Origin: Sphingomonas beigongshangi
GTDB taxonomy: Bacteria; Pseudomonadota; Alphaproteobacteria; Sphingomonadales; Sphingomonadaceae
Direction of reading: 5' to 3'
NCBI RefSeq assembly: GCF_016820445.1
Contig: NZ_JADHDT010000006.1
Coordinates: 271,078 to 335,077, forward strand
DNA length: 64,000 nt
Both the position numbers and the translations under genes were made by a program. Below the pieces are notes generated by a model that had not been told where the DNA came from, did no database searches, and saw only the letters and a list, made by a program, of their open reading frames with translations. Shown piece after piece: positions 54,106 to 61,428 of the stretch (positions are counted from its first letter, which is position 1; each line of letters begins with the position of its first letter).

Positions 54106-55274
54106 CAGGCAGCCTGACCTCGGAAGCGCTTGGAGAGCTGCTACGCGACGCCAGGGAGAATGCGAAGCTGACCCAGGCCGCGGCGGCCCAGGCGCTGAAT
54201 GTCGCGCGCACCACGCTAGTCGCCATCGAGCAAGGGCAGCGCCGCGCGCGCCTCGAAGAACTTCAGAAGCTCGCTGCCCTGTATCGCGTGTCACTCAACG
54301 TGCTGCTGCGCCAGGGCAGTGCGAAGGTCGATTTGCGCCCCCGCTTCCGGCGGGCCGGTGAAGGCGATGCAGAAGTCGAAGAGGCCGTCGCTTTGCTTAA
54401 CAGCCTCGTCCAGGCGGAGCTGGAACTGGAAAACCTGCTCGGTATCAAGCGCGCGCGCAACGACCCGCCGGAGCGCCCCCTGCTGCCCGGCAACGTCTTG
54501 CTCCAAGCCGAGCAGGACGCGAGCGAACTGCGCCAGTGGCTAGGGCTTGGCATGGCACCGGTCCACGATATGGTCAGCCTGCTGGAAGTCCAACTGGGCG
54601 CGCGCGTCTTCGTCCGGCAGTTGCCGGCCCGGATTTCGGGACTCTATGCGTTCGACGAAGTTGCCGGTGCCTGCATTCTGTTGAACGCGTTGCATCCTCG
54701 CGACCGGCGCACGCAGACCGGGGCCCATGAGACCGGCCACTTCATTTCCACCCGCCGCGCACCGGATGCGCTTTATGCGGATTCGCCTGAAGCTTCGCGG
54801 GAAGAGCGCTACGCTAACGCCTTCGCGCGCTGCTTTCTGACGCCCGCCCGAGCGGTTGCCGCCCGCTTTCAGGATGTCACCGCCGGTGCCGCGCGGCTCA
54901 CTCGCCGCCATATCATTATTCTTGCACACGCCTTCGGTGTGTCGCGCGAAGCAATGGTGCGGAGACTCGAGGAACTCGGCCTTACTAAATCCGGCACTTG
55001 GGACTGGTTTAAGGAGCACGGCGGCATCACGGACGAGCAAGCACACGAAGTGCTCGGCGACGCGATACCGCCCGATCCAGCTAAGACCGATGCCGCTCGG
55101 CAAGTGTCGATGCGCATGAGCCTCCTTGCGAGTGAGGCGTGGCGGCGTGGTCTTCTGAGCGAGGGGCAGTTGGCGCGCCTTCTTCATATCGACCGCGTCG
55201 AAGCACGCGAGATGATCGATGAATTTGAAGCTGAAGGAGCGGTCGACGATGAGTCGCCAATCCTCCTGGCTTGA
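54102..55274 (+). CDS. XRE-HTH / ImmA-IrrE metalloprotease
   Basis: A 390-residue fusion. HTH at about residues 11-65 (LGELLRDARENAKLTQAAAA, then LNVARTTLVAIEQGQRR). The ImmA/IrrE zinc-protease domain is centred on AHETGHF (His209, Glu210, His213), and EERYANAFARCFLTP supplies the third ligand region. Such proteins sense a signal and cut a repressor, often in prophages and toxin systems. GTG 54102 overlaps the QueC-like stop (GTGA) and gives a clean start. The C-terminal part is a helical extension (RLLHIDRVEAREMIDEFEAE). Confidence 0.85.
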   Translation: MTGSLTSEALGELLRDARENAKLTQAAAAQALNVARTTLVAIEQGQRRARLEELQKLAALYRVSLNVLLRQGSAKVDLRPRFRRAGEGDAEVEEAVALLNSLVQAELELENLLGIKRARNDPPERPLLPGNVLLQAEQDASELRQWLGLGMAPVHDMVSLLEVQLGARVFVRQLPARISGLYAFDEVAGACILLNALHPRDRRTQTGAHETGHFISTRRAPDALYADSPEASREERYANAFARCFLTPARAVAARFQDVTAGAARLTRRHIIILAHAFGVSREAMVRRLEELGLTKSGTWDWFKEHGGITDEQAHEVLGDAIPPDPAKTDAARQVSMRMSLLASEAWRRGLLSEGQLARLLHIDRVEAREMIDEFEAEGAVDDESPILLA

Positions 55275-55881
55275 GCGGGCGGCATCGCTCGTCGGCGATG
55301 CCAGCGTCTGGATCAACCTCGTCGCGACAGGCTGCGCCGAGGACATTCTCCGATCGTCGCCGGCGGAACTCGTCATCACGACGACTGCGCTCGGCGAGCT
55401 TGAGAATGGGCGCGCGAAAGGTCGGCAAACTGCCGCCGAGGTTGCAAGGCTGATCGAGGTAGGTTTGATCCGCGAGGTTTCGCTCAGTTCTACCGACGAA
55501 GCTGTGTTTCTGGACCTCGTCGCTGGTCCGACGAGCCTCACACTTGATGATGGCGAGGCGGCAACAATCGCATATGCGCTCGGTTCGGGAGCGGGCGCGC
55601 TGATCGATGAGCGTAAAGCCACCGACTTGTGCGCCGACCGCTATCCCGCGCTTATCGTCATGAGCACGACGGATCTGCTTCTTGCCGATCCGATCGTGTC
55701 GTCCTTTCAGGCCGATGGTCTCAGCAAATGTTTGTTCCTGGCGCTGACGGTCGCACGTATGCGTGTCCCCGAGCGCCATCTTGCTGGCGTCTGTGAACTC
55801 CTAGGACCGGATCGTTGCCGAGAGTGCCGCAGCCTGCCCGGGGCATGGCGGCAATCGGCAGCTTCGCGCTTGACCGGCTAA
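55249..55881 (+). CDS. PIN-like nuclease
   Basis: A 210-residue protein overlapping the protease gene by 26 bases. The PIN fold's acidic residues are visible: GDASVWINLV (Asp17), ALGELENG (Glu50), TLDDGEAATIAYAL (Asp100/101, Glu103) and ALIDERKA (Asp120). This is the VapC/DUF3368 order. About 60 extra residues with cysteines (CELLGPDRCRECRS) follow. It is a likely RNA-cutting effector, kept in check by the HTH-protease or activated through it. ATG 55249 is preferred to 55219 because it starts the domain cleanly. Confidence 0.75.
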   Translation: MSRQSSWLERAASLVGDASVWINLVATGCAEDILRSSPAELVITTTALGELENGRAKGRQTAAEVARLIEVGLIREVSLSSTDEAVFLDLVAGPTSLTLDDGEAATIAYALGSGAGALIDERKATDLCADRYPALIVMSTTDLLLADPIVSSFQADGLSKCLFLALTVARMRVPERHLAGVCELLGPDRCRECRSLPGAWRQSAASRLTG

Positions 55882-55939
55882 GAACCATTAGAGAACAAAA
55901 TCTGCTAGCGAAGGCTTGTGGATCGGTTAGGCAGGTCGA

Positions 55940-57673
55940 ATGGAGAGCATAACGAGCCCGAGCGAGCTATCGAGCGATGATTTTGCGCGGCGCTTCGCGC
56001 TGCGCCCCGGCCAATTAATGTGGCTCCTTGGCGCGGGTGCGTCGGTTTCAGCCGGCATCCCCAGCGCTTGGGATATGATCTGGCAATTCAAGCAAACGTT
56101 GTTCGTTGCCCAACGCAAGGCGTCGCCGCAGAGTGTCGCCGATCTCGGAAATCCTGCGATCCGCGCGCTGCTAGACTCGCACATTGCGAGTTCCGAGCGA
56201 CTACCGTCGCCGGGCTCGCCGGATGAATACGCGGCGCTCTTCGAAGCAACCTACCCGGTAGAGCGCGATCGCACGACTTTTATTCAAGGCATGATTAGCG
56301 GCGCGAAGCTGGCCTATGGCCATCTTGCCCTCGCCTCGCTTCTAAAAGCGGGCCACACTCAGCTCGTCTGGACGACCAATTTCGACCACTTGATCGAAGA
56401 TGCCTGCGCGAGAACGTATGGCACAACTGGCACGTTGAGCGTCGTTGCACTCGACGCTCCGGAACTGGCGGGGCAATTGATCGGCGCGCAAAAATGGCCG
56501 ATCGCAGTGAAGCTGCACGGCGATTTCCGCTCGCGTCGGCTTAAGAACACGACCGATGAGCTGCGTCAGCAGGACGCCGCGCTTCGTCAGCAGCTCGTGG
56601 ATACCTGCCGACGATCCGGCCTCGTAGCCGCCGGCTACAGCGGACGCGACGATTCAGTGATGGACGCGCTTGAAACGGCGCTCGATCAGCCGGGCGGTTA
56701 TCCTGGCGGACTGTTCTGGCTGCATCGCGGCAGCGATCCACCGCTCGGACGGGTCATCCGACTTCTCCAGCGCGCCAGCGACGCGGGCGTTGAGTGCGGG
56801 CTGGTGCGGATTGAGAGCTTCGATGAGATATTGCGTGATCTCGTGCGGCTGCTGCCCGCGCTCGACACATCCGCTCTCAACGCACTGGCAACAGGACGGT
56901 CGCGCGTGTCGGGCGCTCCCGAGCCCTCCGGCCAGCGGGGCTGGCCCCTCATTCGGCTCAACGGGCTTGCCGTCACCATCCCGGCCAATTGCCGCAAGCT
57001 GGTATGCACGATCGAGGGTGTCGCAGCGGCGCGCTCCGCTGTCGCCGAGGCGAACGCACGCCTGATCGTGACGCGCACGCAAGCGGGCGTGCTCGGTTTC
57101 GGCAGCGATGCCGAGTTCCGTCGAGTGTTCGACCCGTTCGGAATCACTGCGTTCGATCTGGCCACCTTCGAGAAGCGGCGCCTGCGCTATGAGTCCGGCG
57201 AACGTGGCCTGCTACGCGACGCCTTGGTAGAGGCGCTGTGTGCCGCCAAGAATGTTCGTGCGATCCGCCGCCGCAGCGCTGATTTGCTCGTGCCAGTAGA
57301 TGCCGCCGACAGCGCATGGGATGGGCTTCGCGCGATAACTCGTCAGACGACTGGCACCATGCCCAAACACCCGGACCTGAAATGGCACGAGGGGGTCGGG
57401 GTCCGGCTTGACTGGGCGGACGACGGTCTTTGGCTGCTGCTTGATCCAAAGATCGTGTTTGAGGGTGTCACGGACGCGACCAAAGCGATCACCGCCGATT
57501 TCGCGCGCGAACGGACGGTGAAACGCTATAATCGTGACCTCGATCGGCTTATCGATTTTTGGGCAAAGCACCTTGCCGGCGAAGCGCTTCCGGCGCTGTC
57601 GATTGGCGACGGGATCGATGCTCGCTTCGCAGTCGGGAAAAACACGGCCTTCTCTAAGCTGGTACAGCCATGA
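55940..57673 (+). CDS. SIR2-APAZ effector of SPARSA
   Basis: A 577-residue protein. The SIR2 NADase domain has WLLGAGASVSAGIPSAW (GAGAS at 31-35), VWTTNFDHLIEDA (Asn147) and AVKLHGDF (His193). The C-terminal 250 residues correspond to APAZ, the partner domain of short Argonautes. In SPARSA systems guide-directed detection of invader DNA triggers NAD+ depletion and cell death. It shares four bases with the Argonaute gene. Begins 58 bases after the PIN-like gene. Confidence 0.92.
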   Translation: MESITSPSELSSDDFARRFALRPGQLMWLLGAGASVSAGIPSAWDMIWQFKQTLFVAQRKASPQSVADLGNPAIRALLDSHIASSERLPSPGSPDEYAALFEATYPVERDRTTFIQGMISGAKLAYGHLALASLLKAGHTQLVWTTNFDHLIEDACARTYGTTGTLSVVALDAPELAGQLIGAQKWPIAVKLHGDFRSRRLKNTTDELRQQDAALRQQLVDTCRRSGLVAAGYSGRDDSVMDALETALDQPGGYPGGLFWLHRGSDPPLGRVIRLLQRASDAGVECGLVRIESFDEILRDLVRLLPALDTSALNALATGRSRVSGAPEPSGQRGWPLIRLNGLAVTIPANCRKLVCTIEGVAAARSAVAEANARLIVTRTQAGVLGFGSDAEFRRVFDPFGITAFDLATFEKRRLRYESGERGLLRDALVEALCAAKNVRAIRRRSADLLVPVDAADSAWDGLRAITRQTTGTMPKHPDLKWHEGVGVRLDWADDGLWLLLDPKIVFEGVTDATKAITADFARERTVKRYNRDLDRLIDFWAKHLAGEALPALSIGDGIDARFAVGKNTAFSKLVQP

Positions 57674-59085
57674 CGAGCGAGATCGCCCCGACCATATGGT
57701 ATCCGGAACCCGAGCTGGTGTTTCATCCCGAGCGAACGAGCGAGCGGGACATTCATCCGCTGCGCGGGCTCAAGCGGTTCGGCCCCCATTCGCGCGGTTT
57801 GGTGCAATCGCCGATCCGCGTAGCGACGCTGGCCCCGAAGGGCGAGTCCGAGCGACTGTTCGCATTCATGCGTGAGCTGAGCCAGAGCGTGCGCCCGGTC
57901 GAGCGAACCGACTATCTGCCGGATTGGCCGGGCTTCAATACCGTGTTCGACATGCGCGTGACGGCGGCAACCAAGAAATGCCGTGTCGAGCTGGACGGAT
58001 CGTTTGAGAGCGAGATGGCGCAATCGGCGATGCCGCACGTGTTGCTCGCCGAACAGCTCGTTCGTGCGATCCAGCCGCTTGAGGCGTTCCGCAGCGAGTT
58101 CGACGTCTTGTTCATCTACCTACCGCAGCGATGGGAGCGTGGCTTCTATGGCACGGGGGACGATTTCGATCTCCACGATCATCTCAAAGCCTATACGGCC
58201 GCGCGCGGGATGCCGATCCAGATCGTTCGCGAAGACAAGGCGCTCGCTTATCGCTGCCGTGCGAGCGTGATGTGGCGAGTCGGGCTGGCGCTGTATGCCA
58301 AGGCCGGCGGCGTTCCCTGGAAGCTAGCCGACGTGGATCCAGAAACAGCCTATATCGGCATTTCCTATGCGGTGCGGTCGAACGGTGCCGACAAACCGCG
58401 ATTTGTGACTTGTTGTAGCCAGGTGTTCGACGCGGAGGGCGCTGGCCTGGAATTTATCGCCTACGACACGGCAGATGTGCAGGTGCAACGCGATAATCCC
58501 TTTTTGTCACAGGCCGAGATGTTCCGTGTCATCACGCGGTCGATGACGCTGTATCGCCACCGACATGGCGGACGCTCGCCGCGCCGGGTGATGGTCCACA
58601 AATCAACCGAGTTCAAAGATGCCGAAGTGCTCGGCTGTTTCGAGGCGCTACCGCTGTGCGAAGCGGTCGATTTGATCCAAGTGGTCGAGGATGTGGGCTG
58701 GCGCGGCGCGCGTTGGGAACGCGACCAGGCCAGTCCCGGAGGTAAGGCGGCGGCGTTTCCAGTCAAGCGTGGCTCACTGATCGGGCTTGGCGAGCGCGAG
58801 GCACTACTGTGGATGCACGGCGCCGTGGAGACTTTGGGATCGAAAACCTATTTTCAGGGTCAGCGCGGCACGCCGCGTCCGATCCGACTTGTCCGCCATG
58901 CCGGGCACGGCACGTGGGACGACAGCGCCCGCGCGGCGCTCGCCTTGTCGAAGATGAACTGGAACAATGATGGGCTGTATGATCCGCTACCCGTAACGAT
59001 GAGTTATGCGAAGGTGCTTGCGCGTGTCCTCAAGCGCATGACGAATCTTGGCAGCACACCCTACCAATTCCGATTCTTCATGTAA
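57670..59085 (+). CDS. Short prokaryotic Argonaute (MID-PIWI) of SPARSA
   Basis: A 471-residue short pAgo with MID and PIWI domains only. The MID nucleotide-binding part lies around FDVLFIYLPQRWERGFYG and ALAYRCRASVMWRVGLALYA. The PIWI core strand reads YIGISYAVRSNG, where slicing Argonautes have a catalytic Asp, so it is expected to be cleavage-dead as usual for this class. The C-terminus PYQFRFFM is the expected end. With SIR2-APAZ it forms the SPARSA heterodimer. Confidence 0.92.
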   Translation: MTSEIAPTIWYPEPELVFHPERTSERDIHPLRGLKRFGPHSRGLVQSPIRVATLAPKGESERLFAFMRELSQSVRPVERTDYLPDWPGFNTVFDMRVTAATKKCRVELDGSFESEMAQSAMPHVLLAEQLVRAIQPLEAFRSEFDVLFIYLPQRWERGFYGTGDDFDLHDHLKAYTAARGMPIQIVREDKALAYRCRASVMWRVGLALYAKAGGVPWKLADVDPETAYIGISYAVRSNGADKPRFVTCCSQVFDAEGAGLEFIAYDTADVQVQRDNPFLSQAEMFRVITRSMTLYRHRHGGRSPRRVMVHKSTEFKDAEVLGCFEALPLCEAVDLIQVVEDVGWRGARWERDQASPGGKAAAFPVKRGSLIGLGEREALLWMHGAVETLGSKTYFQGQRGTPRPIRLVRHAGHGTWDDSARAALALSKMNWNNDGLYDPLPVTMSYAKVLARVLKRMTNLGSTPYQFRFFM

Positions 59086-59096
59086 TGAAAGTTCGT

Positions 59097-59117
59097 TGCA
59101 CCCCACAGGACTCGAAC
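59097..59117 (-). repeat. tRNA 3'-end-like fragment, possible attachment-site core
   Basis: On the minus strand this reads TTCGAGTCCTGTGGGGTGCA, the T-loop, T-stem and acceptor 3' strand of a tRNA, close to the 3' end of tRNA-Arg at 59228 (TTCGAATCGTGTCGGGTGCA, three changes). Neither the T-stem 5' side nor the rest of a tRNA is present. Confidence 0.4.
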
Positions 59118-59224
59118 TTTTTTCCCGTCGATGACCGCCGTGCCTACGATCATGCAAACACTGAGTTTGCGCCGATCGTAGCCTGTGCGGCTTACGCGCA
59201 TAAACGGCGCCCGGCGGCGGAATT

Positions 59225-59301
59225 TGGTGCACCCGACACGATTCGAACGTGTGGCCTCCACCTTCGGAGGGTGGCGCTCTATCCAGCTGAGCTACGGGTG
59301 C
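59225..59301 (-). tRNA. tRNA-Arg(CCG)
   Basis: 77 nt with encoded CCA. Acceptor GCACCCG / CGGGTGC, D-arm GCTCAGCTGGATAGAGC, anticodon stem CCACC/GGTGG with loop CTCCGAA (anticodon CCG), T-arm ACACG-TTCGAAT-CGTGT, discriminator A. All four arms pair fully. It stands between the SPARSA genes and chromosomal nth/dapB, with its 3' end facing the ICE, the classical position of an attachment site. Confidence 0.93.
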
Positions 59302-59426
59302 ATTATGCTTACGCGGTGCTTACGCGAAAAATCTGAGAGTTGAAAGCGCCAACCTCGGTGCTCTCAAAGCGCTGTATTTCAAGTGTTTTTCGACCTCCTT
59401 CTCACATTCGTTCCGCTTGACATCAG

Positions 59427-59467
<41 letters not shown>

Positions 59468-59514
59468 GTGGGAAGGCTCGCCTAGCAAAGCGCGAACGCG
59501 GGCGCCAGCCCTGA

Positions 59515-59883
59515 TTAACGTCGCGGGTCGACCAGCGTCACCGGCTGGAAGGGGCCGAGCCCGCAACGCGCGCCCGGCATAACGTCCGGCGACTGCAGCA
59601 CGGTGATCAGGTCCGCGGCGCACAACTGGCTGAGGCTGGTTGCATAGGCGAAGCGCCGTTCGAACCCCAGGCCCGGGCACGCGGCAGGCAGGGTGTTGCG
59701 ATAGATGCGGGCGCGATTGGCGACGAAGTCGATCGTGCGGTCGTCGCGGACGCGGGTTTCGCGGATCTGGGCCAGCGGGATGCAGGCGAGCGGCGGACCC
59801 GCAGGCGTCGCCACGGGAACGGTGTCGCGCGCCATGGGCGCAGCGGCGGTGGCGACAAGCGACAGGGCGAGCAGGATCCGCAT
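59515..59883 (-). CDS. Small secreted protein, DUF6491-like
   Basis: A 122-residue protein with a signal peptide (MRILLALSLVATAAAPMARD), then ACIPLAQIRETRVRDDRTID and FVANRARIYRNTLP, ending in a cysteine-containing C-terminus. The pattern resembles DUF6491 of Sphingomonadales. Start 59883 has GGAG eight bases upstream; an ATG six bases earlier is also possible. It is directly downstream of nth and probably co-transcribed. Confidence 0.7.
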   Translation of the reverse strand: MRILLALSLVATAAAPMARDTVPVATPAGPPLACIPLAQIRETRVRDDRTIDFVANRARIYRNTLPAACPGLGFERRFAYATSLSQLCAADLITVLQSPDVMPGARCGLGPFQPVTLVDPRR

Positions 59884-59888
59884 CGGCA

Positions 59889-60563
59889 TCACTCCGGTTC
59901 CGCAGCAGCCTTGCGCGCGTTCGTGCCAGGCGGCGGCGTCTTGGGCTTGAACGCGCAGAGGTCGGCGACGATGCAGCGCCAGCACTCGGGCGTCCGCGCC
60001 TTGCAGACATAGCGCCCGTGCAGGATCAGCCAATGGTGCGCGTGCAGGCGGAAGGGCTGCGGCGTCGCCTTGTCGAGACGCGTCTCTACGGCGAGCGGCG
60101 TCTTGCCCTTGGCCAGCCCCGTCCGGTTGCCGACGCGGAAGATATGCGTGTCGACCGCGAACGTCTCCGCGCCGAAGGCGACGTTCATCACGACATTGGC
60201 GGTCTTGCGGCCGACGCCCGGCAACGCCTCCAGCGCGTCGCGATCCGCCGGCACCTCGGAGCCATGCGTGGCGACCAGCGCCTCCGACAGCGCGATGACG
60301 TTCTTTGCCTTGGTATTGAACAGGCCGATCGTCTTGATGTGCTGCTTCAGCCGGTCCTCGCCCAGCGCGACCATCTGTTCCGGCGTCTTCACCGATTCGA
60401 ACAGGCGGCGCGTCGCCCTGTTGACGCCGGCGTCGGTCGCCTGCGCCGACAGCACGACGGCGACGAGCAACTGAAAGGGATTGCCCGATTCGAGCTCGGT
60501 CTCGGGATGCGGGTTGGCTTCGGCGAGCCGGCGGTAGAATTCGAAGACGTCGGCTTTCTTCAT
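59889..60563 (-). CDS. nth: Endonuclease III
   Basis: A 224-residue DNA glycosylase/AP lyase for oxidised pyrimidines. The HhH motif LPGVGRKTANVVM includes the catalytic lysine, VDTHIFRV contains the catalytic aspartate, and the [4Fe-4S] site is in CKARTPECWRCIVADLC. LLVAVVLSAQATD is the family entry. Start MKKADVFEFYRRLAE. It lies ten bases behind dapB, a chromosomal housekeeping pair. Confidence 0.95.
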   Translation of the reverse strand: MKKADVFEFYRRLAEANPHPETELESGNPFQLLVAVVLSAQATDAGVNRATRRLFESVKTPEQMVALGEDRLKQHIKTIGLFNTKAKNVIALSEALVATHGSEVPADRDALEALPGVGRKTANVVMNVAFGAETFAVDTHIFRVGNRTGLAKGKTPLAVETRLDKATPQPFRLHAHHWLILHGRYVCKARTPECWRCIVADLCAFKPKTPPPGTNARKAAAEPE

Positions 60564-60573
60564 GGCGTCTTCG

Positions 60574-61302
60574 TCACAGGCCGAGCACGTCCGCCATCCG
60601 GTAGCGGCCCGGCCGCCGGCCGGCGAGCCAGAGCGCCGCGCGCACCGCGCCCCTGGCGAAGATCGATCGATCCTGCGCAAGGTGCGCCAGCTCGATCCGC
60701 TCCCCCTCGCTCGCGAAGATCACGTGATGGTCGCCGATCACAGAGCCGCCGCGCAGCGACGCGAGGCCGATCGTCCCTTCGGTCCGCGCGCCCGTCAGCC
60801 CGGCGCGCCCGTCGACGCGAACCTCGCCCAGCGTGGTCCCCCGCCCCGCTGCCGCCGACTCTCCCAGCAGCAACGCGGTACCGGACGGCGCGTCGACCTT
60901 GTGCCGGTGGTGGCTTTCGACGATCTCGATATCCCAGTCGGTGCCGAGCCTCTCCGCCGCCTCGCGGACCAGCTGCGCGAGCAAGGTGACGCCCAGCGAG
61001 GTATTGCCCGTCTGGAGCACCGCGACATCCCGCGCCGCCGCGTCGATCAGCGCGTGCTGCGCCGCGCTGAGCCCCGTCGTGCCGATGACGATCGGCGTCC
61101 CCGCCTCCCGCGCCGCCGCGACATGCGCCTCCAGCGCCCCGGCGATCGAGAAATCGACCAGAACGTCCGCCCGGCGCGCCAAAGCGAGGGGATCGCCCTG
61201 CGCGTCGATGCCACCGGCGAAGGTCGCCCCCTCCGCCTCGATCAGATCGGCGATGGCGCGGCCCATCCGCCCGTCGCGGCCGTAGATGCCGATCGCGGTC
61301 AT
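60574..61302 (-). CDS. dapB: 4-hydroxy-tetrahydrodipicolinate reductase
   Basis: A 242-residue enzyme of lysine and diaminopimelate synthesis. The NAD(P)H site is GIYGRDGRMGRAI at the start, and the catalytic block is ESHHRHKVDAPSGTALLLGE. VGTTGL-type sequence (IGTTGLSAAQ) is the middle marker. Normal length. It marks the start of the host chromosome beyond the ICE. Confidence 0.95.
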   Translation of the reverse strand: MTAIGIYGRDGRMGRAIADLIEAEGATFAGGIDAQGDPLALARRADVLVDFSIAGALEAHVAAAREAGTPIVIGTTGLSAAQHALIDAAARDVAVLQTGNTSLGVTLLAQLVREAAERLGTDWDIEIVESHHRHKVDAPSGTALLLGESAAAGRGTTLGEVRVDGRAGLTGARTEGTIGLASLRGGSVIGDHHVIFASEGERIELAHLAQDRSIFARGAVRAALWLAGRRPGRYRMADVLGL

Positions 61303-61428
61303 GCGCGATTCCCCGACGGAGCAGGATGAAGCGACGACGGCACGGCCACATGGCGGGAGGATCGGTCAGGACAGCTCATCCGCCGACTGTGCCACGCTTT
61401 GCCGCGACGCGACAGGGGCCGCGCCGGA

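Noticed and set aside
52148..55881. Calling the QueC-like module Qat or type IV CBASS
   Set aside because: No Qat ATPase, no TatD-like nuclease and no CD-NTase or CBASS effector is encoded nearby; only the QueC-like component is shared.
59061..59261. A 66-codon minus-strand gene overlapping the Argonaute end and the tRNA
   Set aside because: It runs through a real tRNA 3' half and the end of the Argonaute gene and lacks a ribosome-binding site.
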